52,759 nucleotides of DNA from DATILI01 sp035476635 (GTDB lineage: Bacteria > Pseudomonadota > Gammaproteobacteria > Burkholderiales > Burkholderiaceae_C). Below are positions 34,544 through 44,124 of the stretch, in pieces. The stretch spans positions 1-52,759 of the forward strand of contig DATILI010000109.1 of assembly GCA_035476635.1 (NCBI GenBank), written 5' to 3'. The stretch's first letter is position 1; each line of letters starts with the position of its first letter. The notes under the pieces are model-generated. The model was given only the letters and a program-made list of their open reading frames with translations. It was not told the origin of the DNA and did not search any database. The position numbers and the translations under genes were made by a program.

Positions 34544-34637
34544 AGCTTAAAGGGCCTTCGAATAGAATGCAACGATTGTATCGACTCGGCATGTTTCACC
34601 GGCGCGCCGCAGCCCTCACATACGCCGAAACTGGCCT

Positions 34638-35588
34638 ATGACCAACCCCACTCCTCCCGACTCCCCAACCAGCTCTTCGGCCGACGCGCAAGACGACGAT
34701 GCAGGCCCCGCATGCGTGATGGTGTTCAACGCCAGCGACCCCTCCGGATCGGGCGGCCTGGCCGCCGACATCACAGCCGTCGCCTCGGTCGGCGGCCATG
34801 CCTTGCCGGTGGTCACCGGCGCCTATGCGCGCGACAGCGGCGAAGTCTTTGACCACTTTTCCTTCGATGAAGAAGCGGTGGCCGAACAGGCGCGCGCCGT
34901 GCTGGAAGACATCCCGGTGCAGGTGATCAAGGTCGGGTTCGTGGGCTCCCCGGAGACCCTGAGCACGATTGCCGAGATCGCTGCCGATTACGCCGACGTG
35001 CCACTGGTTGCCTATATGCCCAACCTCGCATGGTGGGACGAGAGCCAGATTGATCTGTACCTGGATGCGTTTCGCGAGCTGGTGCTGCCGCAGACCACGG
35101 TGTTGGTCGGAAACCACAGCACCTTGTGGCGCTGGCTGCTGCCGGACTGGAGCAGCGAGCGCAGCCCGACCCCGCGCGACATCGCCAAGGCTGCCGCCGA
35201 CATGGGCGTGCCCTACACCCTGGTGACCGGCATACCCCTGCCGGATCAGTTTGTCGACAACGTATTGGCCTCGCCGCAAACGGTCCTGTGCAGCGAGAAG
35301 TTCGAACTGTTCGAAGCCGTATTTTCCGGCGCCGGCGATACGCTGTCTGCGGCACTGGCCGCCCTGATTGCCAACGGCACCGATCTCGCCGCGGCCACCA
35401 GCGAGGCCCTGCACTACCTGGACCGCTGCCTGGACGGCGGCTTTCGTCCCGGCATGGGCAATATCGTGCCCGACCGCATGTTCTGGGCCCAGCCCGGTGA
35501 AGACGACGATGACGAGGCGGCGCAAAGCGAACCCGCAGCCAGCGTTGCCGATCCCTTTGTATTGCCTCCCCATGAAACCAAGCATTGA
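34638..35588 (+). CDS. thiD: ThiD-like hydroxymethylpyrimidine/phosphomethylpyrimidine kinase
   Basis: A 316-residue ribokinase-superfamily protein. The body matches ThiD: VMVFNASDPSGSGGLAADI near residue 27, VQVIKVGFVGSPETL near residue 95 and the anion-hole motif FSGAGDTLSAALAALIANG near residue 232. The first 25 and last 35 residues are extra acidic or Ser-rich tails (e.g. DAQDDDAGPAC and GEDDDDEAAQS). The family phosphorylates HMP and HMP-P for thiamine, but this branch is diverged, so the substrate could differ. The end overlaps the hemL start by 17 bases; both are presumably one transcript. Confidence 0.82.
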   Translation: MTNPTPPDSPTSSSADAQDDDAGPACVMVFNASDPSGSGGLAADITAVASVGGHALPVVTGAYARDSGEVFDHFSFDEEAVAEQARAVLEDIPVQVIKVGFVGSPETLSTIAEIAADYADVPLVAYMPNLAWWDESQIDLYLDAFRELVLPQTTVLVGNHSTLWRWLLPDWSSERSPTPRDIAKAAADMGVPYTLVTGIPLPDQFVDNVLASPQTVLCSEKFELFEAVFSGAGDTLSAALAALIANGTDLAAATSEALHYLDRCLDGGFRPGMGNIVPDRMFWAQPGEDDDDEAAQSEPAASVADPFVLPPHETKH

Positions 35589-36882
35589 CCACAACCATCA
35601 GCTGTTCGAGCGCGCCAGAAAAGTCATCCCCGGCGGCGTGAATTCGCCGGTCCGCGCATTCAAGGCCGTTGGCGGCACGCCGCGCTTCGTGCAGCGCGCG
35701 CAAGGCGCCTACTTCTGGGACGCCGATGGCAAGCGCTACATCGACTACATCGGTTCCTGGGGTCCGATGATCCTGGGCCATGGCCACCCGGCGGTTGTCG
35801 AGGCGGTACAGAAGGCCGTGCTCGAAGGCTTCTCCTACGGTGCGCCTACCGAGCGCGAAATCGAGCTGGCCGAAGAAATACTGCAGCTGGTGCCGTCCAT
35901 GGAAATGCTGCGGCTGGTCAGCTCAGGCACGGAGGCGGCCATGAGCGCCATCCGCCTGGCGCGCGGCGCCACGGGCCGCAATATGCTGATCAAGTTCGAA
36001 GGCTGCTACCACGGGCATGCCGATGCCTTGCTGGTCAAGGCCGGCTCGGGCCTGGCGACTTTCGGTAATCCGACCAGCGCCGGCGTCCCCGCCGAAGTGG
36101 TGAAGCACACCATGGTGCTCGAATACAACAACCTGGCCCAGTTGGAAGAGGCTTTTACGCTGCACGGTGCGCAGATCGCGTGCCTGATGATCGAACCGAT
36201 CGCCGGCAACATGAACTTCGTGCGCGCCAGCCTGCCGTTCATGAAACGCTGCCGCGAACTGTGCAGCCAACACGGCGCCTTGCTGGTTTTCGACGAAGTC
36301 ATGACCGGCTGCCGTGTCGCCCTGGGCGGCGCGCAAAGCGTCTATGCCAAGGCCATTCCCGGATTCGCACCTGACATGACCGTGCTGGGCAAGGTCATCG
36401 GCGGCGGCATGCCGCTGGCGGCGTTCGGCGGTTCGCGCGCCGTAATGGAGCAGCTCGCCCCCTTGGGCCCGGTCTACCAGGCGGGCACCTTGTCGGGCAA
36501 TCCGGTTGCAACCGCTTGCGGCCTGGCCACCTTGCGCGAAATACGCAAGCCCGGTTTTTTCGAGGCGCTTTCGGCTTCCACCCTGTCATTGGTGGAGGGC
36601 TTGAAAGACGCCGCACATGCGGAAGGCGTTGCCATTTGCGCCGACTGCGAAGGCGGCATGTTCGGATTCTTCCTGCTCGACACGCTGCCGCAGAACTACA
36701 CCCAGGTCATGAAAAGCGATGGCGCGCGGTTCAACCGCCTGTTCCATGGCCTGCTTGAGCGCGGCGTCTACCTGGCACCAGCGCTTTACGAAGCGGGATT
36801 TGTCAGCGCGGCGCATACCGCGCAAGATATCGCGCAGACCGTGGAAGCCGCGCGCGAGGTATTTCGTTCGCTGCAAAATTAG
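35572..36882 (+). CDS. hemL: Glutamate-1-semialdehyde 2,1-aminomutase
   Basis: A 436-residue PLP enzyme that makes 5-aminolevulinate from glutamate-1-semialdehyde in the C5 heme pathway. Landmarks are the N-terminal FERARKVIPGGVNSPVRAFKAVGG, VSSGTEAAMSAIRLARG near residue 120, LLVFDEVMTGCRV near residue 238 and the PLP lysine near residue 274 in GKVIGGGMPLAAFGG. The ATG at 35572 lies inside the end of the ThiD-like gene, so the frame can be read further upstream only as overlap. Confidence 0.97.
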   Translation: MKPSIDHNHQLFERARKVIPGGVNSPVRAFKAVGGTPRFVQRAQGAYFWDADGKRYIDYIGSWGPMILGHGHPAVVEAVQKAVLEGFSYGAPTEREIELAEEILQLVPSMEMLRLVSSGTEAAMSAIRLARGATGRNMLIKFEGCYHGHADALLVKAGSGLATFGNPTSAGVPAEVVKHTMVLEYNNLAQLEEAFTLHGAQIACLMIEPIAGNMNFVRASLPFMKRCRELCSQHGALLVFDEVMTGCRVALGGAQSVYAKAIPGFAPDMTVLGKVIGGGMPLAAFGGSRAVMEQLAPLGPVYQAGTLSGNPVATACGLATLREIRKPGFFEALSASTLSLVEGLKDAAHAEGVAICADCEGGMFGFFLLDTLPQNYTQVMKSDGARFNRLFHGLLERGVYLAPALYEAGFVSAAHTAQDIAQTVEAAREVFRSLQN

Positions 36883-36998
36883 GAGCAAACTGCGCCCGCG
36901 TGGCTTGGCAAGCGCTTCGCTTTACCAAATTTTTACTGCGCGGTCGGCCAAAATGCACACTCCGAGCGTTTAACTGGTTAGCTTTTGGGGCGATCGTG

Positions 36999-37026
36999 TT
37001 GAAAACCCGACCCAAACCACTAGACT
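36999..37026 (+). promoter_or_regulatory. Sigma-70-like promoter of the glycine-zipper gene
   Basis: TTGAAA (36999-37004), a 16-base spacer and TAGACT (37021-37026) lie 35 bases before the ATG at 37062. A short ATGCC/GGCAT hairpin sits in the predicted leader at about 37032-37047. The rest of the 179-base gap after hemL holds no gene that I can see. Confidence 0.6.
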
Positions 37027-37061
37027 TTACGGATGCCTGAGGCATTCCTACGAGGCTTACC

Positions 37062-37748
37062 ATGCGCAAGATCCTTCTTCTCGGTGTTCTCTCCCTCTCC
37101 GCCGGCCTATGCGCCGCTCAGGAAACGGGCCGAGTCCTCTCATCCACGCCGGTCGTCAGCCAAGTCGGCGTTCCGCGCCAGGTCTGTAGTACCGAGCCGG
37201 TGCTCATGCAATCGCCCAAGTCGGGCGCGGGCGCCTTGGTCGGCGCCATCGCCGGCGGCGCAATGGGCAACGCAATCGGCAACGGCAGCGGTCGCGCGGC
37301 AGCCACCGTTCTCGGTCTATTCGGTGGCGCCATCCTTGGCGACCGCATCGAAGGTGGCGGACAGCCGCAAGTGCAGCAGGTCCAGCAATGCTCGACCCAG
37401 ACGTTCTACGAAAACCGGACCGTCTCCTACAACGTGGTCTATGAGTATGCGGGCAAGCAGTATTCCGTGCAGATGCCCAATGATCCGGGCCCCTATGTGC
37501 GACTGCAGGTTACCCCCATCGGCTCCACGCCACCGCCGCCTGCGCCGGTGGTGAGCAACACCTACGTCCAACCAATGGTCTCGGAAACGAGCTACACGGA
37601 AGCCGCGCCAGTGGCGGCCTATCCTGCTTACACCACCACTTATCCGGCTTATCAGCCCTACCCCTACTACCGTGGTTACGCGCCGATCGGGTTGAACTTC
37701 AGCTTCGGCTATGTCCACCGCAGTGGCGGCCATCGCCACTGGCGATAG
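37062..37748 (+). CDS. Glycine-zipper 2TM domain envelope protein
   Basis: A 228-residue exported protein. The signal peptide is MRKILLLGVLSLSAGLCAAQ, with cleavage expected near CAAQ. Residues 55-95 form the glycine-zipper pair GAGALVGAIAGGAMGNAIG and AATVLGLFGGAILGDRIEG, like the 17-kDa antigen/YMGG family. The last 90 residues are rich in Pro and Tyr (TTYPAYQPYPYYRGY), which suggests a surface-exposed or wall-interacting tail. Function is unknown; these proteins are usually outer-membrane associated. It has its own promoter and ends ten bases from the convergent purH. Confidence 0.82.
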   Translation: MRKILLLGVLSLSAGLCAAQETGRVLSSTPVVSQVGVPRQVCSTEPVLMQSPKSGAGALVGAIAGGAMGNAIGNGSGRAAATVLGLFGGAILGDRIEGGGQPQVQQVQQCSTQTFYENRTVSYNVVYEYAGKQYSVQMPNDPGPYVRLQVTPIGSTPPPPAPVVSNTYVQPMVSETSYTEAAPVAAYPAYTTTYPAYQPYPYYRGYAPIGLNFSFGYVHRSGGHRHWR

Positions 37749-37758
37749 GCAGCAGATT

Positions 37759-39330
<1,572 letters not shown>

Positions 39331-39366
39331 GGGTGCCCAGGTAGTTCGGAATGCAGCGCCAGGCGC

Positions 39367-39606
39367 TCAACCATTCAGGAGTTTGTGTTCGACCAGTTTC
39401 TTGCGCAGCGTGTTGCGGTTCAAGCCCAGCCATTCGGCCGCGCGCGATTGATTGTGGTCGGCATGCTGCATCACCACTTCAAGCAGAGGTTTCTCCACCA
39501 CCTTGACCATCATGTCGTACATGCCATCCGGTTCGGTGCCGCCCAGGTCGCTGAAATAGCCCTCCAGGCTGGTACGGACGCACTCTTCAATATGTTTCTT
39601 GCTCAA
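39367..39606 (-). CDS. fis: Fis-family nucleoid/DNA-binding protein
   Basis: A 79-residue protein whose C-terminal helix-turn-helix reads HADHNQSRAAEWLGLNRNTLRKKL, the Fis hallmark. It is shorter at the N-terminus than the 98-residue enterobacterial Fis. The ATG overlaps the dusB stop (ATGA), reproducing the dusB-fis operon. In that operon, dus expression and Fis levels are coupled to growth. Confidence 0.93.
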   Translation of the reverse strand: MSKKHIEECVRTSLEGYFSDLGGTEPDGMYDMMVKVVEKPLLEVVMQHADHNQSRAAEWLGLNRNTLRKKLVEHKLLNG

Positions 39607-40655
39607 GCCACCGCCTCCATGTGTTCTTCGTCCAACCCGTCCAGCGAACCGCTGCTGGCCAGTGGCATGCGGTCGGTGTGGACACCGAGCGCGTCAAAAA
39701 AGTCCGCCACCGCGCCCCATTGCTGCTGGCAGTCGTCCAGCAAATTCATGCGCGCCCTGAATGCCTCGCCGCCCGGCAGCGTCTTGACGTACCAGCCAAT
39801 GTGCTTGCGCGCCGTGCGCACGCCAGCGTACTCGCCGTACAAGGCATAGTGATCCTGCAGATGGTCCAGCAGCAGGCGCTTGACCTCCACGATCAGCGGT
39901 GGCGCCAAATGGGTTCCGGTCGCGAGAAAGTGCGCCACCTCGCGAAATATCCAGGGCCGGCCCTGGGCCGCGCGGCCGATCATGATGGCATCGGCGCCGG
40001 TGGCGGCCAGCACGTCGCGCGCCCGCTCGGCGGTGGCGATGTCGCCGTTGGCCACCACGGGCACGCGCACCGCGGCCTTCACCGCACGAATCGTGTCGTA
40101 CTCCGCCTCGCCCTTGTAGCCTTGCTCGCGCGTACGGCCATGCACGGTCAGCATCTGCACGCCGGCTGACTCGAATTGCTTCGCAAGTGCCAACGCATTC
40201 TTGTGCGCCTGGCACCAGCCGGTGCGCATCTTGAGCGTCACCGGAACGTTGTGCGGCGCGCAAGCCGCGACCACCGCCTCCACGATCGAAACGGCCAGCG
40301 CCTCGTCCTGCATCAGCGCCGAGCCGGCCCACTTGTTGCAAACCTTCTTGGCCGGGCAACCCATGTTGATGTCGATGATCTGCGCACCGCGGTCGATGTT
40401 GTAGGCGGCGGCCTCAGCCATCATGCGCGCATCGGTGCCGGCAATCTGCACGGCAATCGGCGCAGTCTCGCCTTCATGGTTGGCGCGGCGCGAAGTCTTG
40501 AGGCTCGCCCACAAGTCCCGGCGCGAAGTCACCATCTCACTCACCGCGTAGCCGGCGCCAAGCCTCTTGCAAAGCTGGCGAAACGGCCGGTCCGTCACAC
40601 CGGCCATCGGCGCGACGAACAGATGATTCGCCAAGGAAATCGGGCCAATGTTCAT
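39603..40655 (-). CDS. dusB: tRNA-dihydrouridine synthase DusB
   Basis: A 350-residue flavoenzyme that reduces uridines in tRNA D-loops. Motifs are VAPMAGVTDRPFR near residue 15, DINMGCPAKKVCNKWAGSALM with the active-site cysteine near residue 98, LTVHGRTREQGYKG near residue 165, NGDIATAERARD, and MIGRAAQGRPWIF near residue 220. The ATG at 40655 (MNIGPISLANHLF) matches the family start. It is first in the dusB-fis-purH run. Confidence 0.96.
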   Translation of the reverse strand: MNIGPISLANHLFVAPMAGVTDRPFRQLCKRLGAGYAVSEMVTSRRDLWASLKTSRRANHEGETAPIAVQIAGTDARMMAEAAAYNIDRGAQIIDINMGCPAKKVCNKWAGSALMQDEALAVSIVEAVVAACAPHNVPVTLKMRTGWCQAHKNALALAKQFESAGVQMLTVHGRTREQGYKGEAEYDTIRAVKAAVRVPVVANGDIATAERARDVLAATGADAIMIGRAAQGRPWIFREVAHFLATGTHLAPPLIVEVKRLLLDHLQDHYALYGEYAGVRTARKHIGWYVKTLPGGEAFRARMNLLDDCQQQWGAVADFFDALGVHTDRMPLASSGSLDGLDEEHMEAVA

Positions 40656-40785
40656 GAAGCAGTGCGAGGCGTTTTTAAATATAGGCAATGCCGTCTCAAG
40701 GCGGCAGGGGGCGTATTTTAGCTGCTCAAAGTTTCAGCAATTGAAATTTTTCGCCAGCTGGTGAATGCCTATACTGGCCCGCACG

Positions 40786-41271
40786 ATGGAAGCCTGGATC
40801 GAACAACTGCTCAGCGTGCTGGCGCTGCCCCGCTACGGTCTCTCCACCGTCTTTGTCGTCGCTTTCATTTCCGCAACGCTGCTCCCGCTGGGCTCCGAGC
40901 CCGTGGTGTTCGGCCTTGTCAAACTCAACCCGGAATTGTTCTGGCCCGCGGTACTCGTGGCCACCGCGGGCAACACCCTGGGCGGCGCGGTGGACTGGTG
41001 GATGGGCTACGGCGCGCACCGCGCGGTCGATAAATACCGCCACTCCTCCACGCATGTCAAGGCGCTCGACTGGCTGGAACGCCTGGGCCCCAAGGCCTGC
41101 CTTCTCGCCTGGCTGCCGGCCATTGGCGATCCGCTGTGCGCGGTGGCCGGCTGGCTCAAGCTGCCGTTCTGGCCCTGCATCGTGTACATGGCCATCGGCA
41201 AGTTTTTTCGCTACCTGTGCATGACCGCCGGGCTGCTCTGGGTTTTTCCGGGGGGCTTCTCGTTCGGCTAG
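40786..41271 (+). CDS. yqaA: YqaA-family inner-membrane protein (DedA/SNARE-associated)
   Basis: A 161-residue membrane protein with about four helices and the family signature TAGNTLGGAVDWWMGYGA near residue 65, followed by LPAIGDPLCAVAGWLKLPFW near residue 106. Relatives in the DedA/VTT superfamily act in lipid or ion movement across the membrane; YqaA itself is little characterised. I chose the ATG at 40786 (MEAWIEQLL). An in-frame ATG at 40765 adds seven residues but would overlap the likely -10 box TATACT (40770-40775). Its stop shares CTAG with the convergent gene. Confidence 0.87.
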   Translation: MEAWIEQLLSVLALPRYGLSTVFVVAFISATLLPLGSEPVVFGLVKLNPELFWPAVLVATAGNTLGGAVDWWMGYGAHRAVDKYRHSSTHVKALDWLERLGPKACLLAWLPAIGDPLCAVAGWLKLPFWPCIVYMAIGKFFRYLCMTAGLLWVFPGGFSFG

Positions 41272-41969
41272 AACTTCGCGTGCGCTGGCAGATAACGCCA
41301 CTGGCCTGGCACCAAACCCGCCATGGGTACGCGACCGATGCGGATGCGTTTCACGGCCAACACCTGCAAGCCGGCTTGCTCGCAAAGCCAGGCCACCTGG
41401 CCTGGCTGCGGCCCCTTGACGGCAAAGCGCAAGCGGGTTTCGCTCTGCCAGCTCACCTTGAGTGACGGCATGCTGCGGCCCAGCCGTTCGAGCCCATCCG
41501 GGTCCAGGCTGCCGCTGACCTCGACAACGAGTTCCTGCTCCATCAAGGCAGCGTCTTCCCTGAGCTTGCGGACCACGCGCCAATCCTGGCTCAGAACCAC
41601 CAGGCCACTGGCAGCGGTCTCCAGCGGTGCGCACAAGGTCAGGCGCGAAAAGTGTTTCTTGAGTGGGCGAACGCCGGAGCGGTCATCCGCCGCGTGCGAC
41701 GCCCTGCCGAGCAAAGGCACCAGCGGTGCGGAATCCTCGTGTGCGAGAACCCCCGCCGGTTTGTGCAGCAGCAAGGTCACTGGCGGCAGGTCGCCAAGCT
41801 CGGCGCCCGGCAACAATTCCACCTTGTGCTCCAGCACACGGTGCTGCGGCTCTTCCACCACCTCGCCATCCACCAGCACCCAGCCGCCCTCGATGTACTG
41901 CTCGGCATCGCGGCGCGAGCAGCTCAGCAGTTCGGCGAGGCGCTTGGCCAGGCGTACCGGTTCGGTCAT
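41268..41969 (-). CDS. RsuA/RluB-like S4-domain pseudouridine synthase homologue with altered active site
   Basis: A 233-residue protein with an N-terminal S4 RNA-binding domain (residues 4-50, RLAKRLAELLSCSRRDAEQYIEGGWVLV split over two helices). A synthase-like body follows with LLLHKPAGVL near residue 66 and an ASGLVVLSQD strand near residue 120. In active enzymes the conserved motif is GRLDxxTxGL with a catalytic aspartate. Here it is A-P-L-E117-T-A-A-S-G-L, so both Arg and Asp are changed. It may be a pseudo-enzyme that only binds RNA, or the Glu may substitute. It ends against yqaA and follows ychF by seven bases. Confidence 0.8.
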   Translation of the reverse strand: MTEPVRLAKRLAELLSCSRRDAEQYIEGGWVLVDGEVVEEPQHRVLEHKVELLPGAELGDLPPVTLLLHKPAGVLAHEDSAPLVPLLGRASHAADDRSGVRPLKKHFSRLTLCAPLETAASGLVVLSQDWRVVRKLREDAALMEQELVVEVSGSLDPDGLERLGRSMPSLKVSWQSETRLRFAVKGPQPGQVAWLCEQAGLQVLAVKRIRIGRVPMAGLVPGQWRYLPAHAKF

Positions 41970-41976
41970 GCCATGC

Positions 41977-43068
41977 TCAGACGTTGAACAGGAAGTTCAT
42001 CACATCCCCATCCTTGACGATGTACTCCTTGCCTTCGGAGCGCATCTTGCCCGCGTCCTTGGCGCCTTGCTCGCCCTTGTAGGCGATGAAGTCGTCGAAG
42101 GCGATGGTCTGGGCGCGGATGTAGCCGCGTTCGAAATCGGTGTGGATCACGCCGGCAGCTTGCGGGCCGGTGGCGCCGATGGCCACCGTCCAGGCGCGCA
42201 CTTCCTTCACGCCGGCGGTGAAATAGGTCTGCAGGCCGAGCAGCTTGAAGGCCGCGCGGATCAGGCGGTTCAGGCCGGGCTCGTCCTGGCCGATTTCGGC
42301 GAGGAACATCTGCTTGTCCTCGTCGCTCATGTCGGCCATCTCGGCCTCGATCTTGGCGCAGATCGCAACCACTGGCGCGTTCTGCGAGGCCGCGTATTCG
42401 CGCAGCTTGTCCAGGTAGGGGTTGTTCTCGAATCCGTCTTCGGCCACGTTGCCGACGAACATCGCGCGCTTGGCGGTGATCAGGCACAACGGCTTGAGCA
42501 GTTCCCGTTCGTCGTCGCTCCAATCGAGCGCGCGTGCGGGCTTGCCCTCGTTCAACCCGGCCTGGCATTTCTCCAGGATCACCACCAGCTTGGCCGCTTC
42601 CTTGTCGCCAGAGCGTGCCGTCTTGTTGTGACGATGCAGGGCTTTTTCGACGGTGCCGAGGTCGGCCAGGCACAGCTCGGTCTGGATCACTTCGATGTCG
42701 GAGATCGGGTCGACCTTGCCGGCCACGTGGATCACGTTGTCGTCTTCAAAGCAGCGCACCACGTTGACGATGGCGTCGGTTTCGCGGATGTGCGCCAGGA
42801 ACTGGTTGCCCAGGCCCTCGCCCTTGCTGGCGCCTGCCACCAGGCCGGCGATGTCGACGAATTCGACGATGGCGGGCACGATGCGCTCGGGCTTGACGAT
42901 CTCGGCCAGGGCGTCCAGGCGCGGGTCAGGCAACTCCACCACGCCCACGCTCGGGTCGATGGTGCAAAACGGATAGTTCTCCGCCGGTACGCTGGCTTTG
43001 GTCAGGGCGTTGAAAAGAGTGGACTTGCCCACATTGGGCAGGCCCACGATGCCACATTTGAGGCTCAT
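41977..43068 (-). CDS. ychF: Redox-regulated ATPase YchF (OLA1 family)
   Basis: A 363-residue Obg-related P-loop protein that prefers ATP. It shows CGIVGLPNVGKSTLFNALTK at the N-terminus, FVDIAGLVAGASKGEGLGN near residue 68, and the C-terminal TGS domain with QAAGVIHTDFERGYIRAQTI near residue 300. It binds ribosomes and has been linked to oxidative-stress tolerance. It is a near-universal single-copy gene and is typical in length. Confidence 0.97.
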   Translation of the reverse strand: MSLKCGIVGLPNVGKSTLFNALTKASVPAENYPFCTIDPSVGVVELPDPRLDALAEIVKPERIVPAIVEFVDIAGLVAGASKGEGLGNQFLAHIRETDAIVNVVRCFEDDNVIHVAGKVDPISDIEVIQTELCLADLGTVEKALHRHNKTARSGDKEAAKLVVILEKCQAGLNEGKPARALDWSDDERELLKPLCLITAKRAMFVGNVAEDGFENNPYLDKLREYAASQNAPVVAICAKIEAEMADMSDEDKQMFLAEIGQDEPGLNRLIRAAFKLLGLQTYFTAGVKEVRAWTVAIGATGPQAAGVIHTDFERGYIRAQTIAFDDFIAYKGEQGAKDAGKMRSEGKEYIVKDGDVMNFLFNV

Positions 43069-43127
43069 GGAAAGGCTTTCAGGACAGCTTGGGGTAACCG
43101 GCGATTTTACCGGGCGGGCTGTTGCCC

Positions 43128-44051
43128 TCAGAAATCAAGGGTAGCTTCGACCTGCGTGCCCCGGCGCAGCTGGTGGTCCACGCCGTCGATCACGATCGCG
43201 TTCATGCCGAAAGTCACCGCCCCATCCAGCCGGCTGTCGCCGCGGTAGATGGCCAATGCCGCGCCTGGCTCGACACCGATTTCGGCGGTCACCGGGTCGA
43301 TATTCGGGATTTCGCAGCGCGCGCAGGGCTTGACGACGCGCAGCAGCGCCGCGCCCTGCGGCGTGGCGACGCGCAAGTCGCGCAAATGATCTTCGGCATG
43401 CGGATCGAGCGCTTGCGCCGGCGCGGGTGCGTCGCTGATCACCACATTCGGTCGGAATCGCTCCATGCCCACGGGCGTCGCGCCGCGCTCTTGCAGCCGA
43501 TCATTGAGCGCGTTCAGCGCCGCTTGCGAAATCACCAGCACCGCATAGCCGTCGCTGAACTGATTGGGCGCGTCGACGTCGCCCGTCCATTGCTTGCTCG
43601 ACAGCCGCTGGTGCTCGGGATCGAAGCGCACCAGTCGCAATTTCGCACCGAGAAAGTCGCTGAACCACTGCGCCGCCACGTCGCCCATGTCGTAGGCCGC
43701 CACTTCGTCTTTCCAGACCGTCACGCGTACCGGCTGCTCCACCGCGTCCAGCGCAATGTGCAGCGCCAGCATGCCGGGCGCGCGCAGCACCAGGTCGGAG
43801 AATCTGAGCTTGGGCTGGATCAGCGCCATGCGCGGCATCTGGCGCTGCGTGACAAAGCGGCCGTTCTGGTCCACCACCATCCAGGCGCGATCGAACTCCA
43901 GGCCGGTCTCCGTGAGCGTGGCTTCTTCCACCTCCACGCCGGCGCAGGACTTGATGGGGTAGACAAACAGGCGGGAAATCAGCGCCGACACTTCGCCGGC
44001 GGGAAGGGCGGGAACAGGAAGAGCGGGAACAGGAAAGGCGAGGAGACTCAC
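43128..44051 (-). CDS. MOSC domain-containing protein (YcbX-like)
   Basis: A 307-residue protein with the MOSC N-terminal beta-barrel (ISRLFVYPIKSCAGVEVEEA near residue 25; FVTQRQMPRMALI) and a C-terminal MOSC domain with the conserved cysteine in KPCARCEIPNIDP near residue 248. YcbX-type proteins carry the molybdenum cofactor and reduce N-hydroxylated compounds. The start is GTG at 44051 after AAGGA. The first 17 residues are a PVPAL-type tandem repeat not expected in the family, so the real start could lie nearer ISRLF. It is divergent from the FAD hydroxylase. Confidence 0.88.
   Translation of the reverse strand: MSLLAFPVPALPVPALPAGEVSALISRLFVYPIKSCAGVEVEEATLTETGLEFDRAWMVVDQNGRFVTQRQMPRMALIQPKLRFSDLVLRAPGMLALHIALDAVEQPVRVTVWKDEVAAYDMGDVAAQWFSDFLGAKLRLVRFDPEHQRLSSKQWTGDVDAPNQFSDGYAVLVISQAALNALNDRLQERGATPVGMERFRPNVVISDAPAPAQALDPHAEDHLRDLRVATPQGAALLRVVKPCARCEIPNIDPVTAEIGVEPGAALAIYRGDSRLDGAVTFGMNAIVIDGVDHQLRRGTQVEATLDF
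43989..44036. repeat. Short tandem repeat at the 5' end of the MOSC gene
   Basis: Near-identical 15-base units containing GCGGGAACAGGAA are repeated, coding on the minus strand for PVPAL-PVPAL. They lie upstream of the conserved MOSC fold and look like a slippage-prone extension. Confidence 0.55.
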
Positions 44052-44124
44052 GTGAAAAATCCTTCTGAAGGGTCATGGCCCGGAGACAGCCAGCCATTGT
44101 GCCCTGCCTCCTACAATTCCGCCC

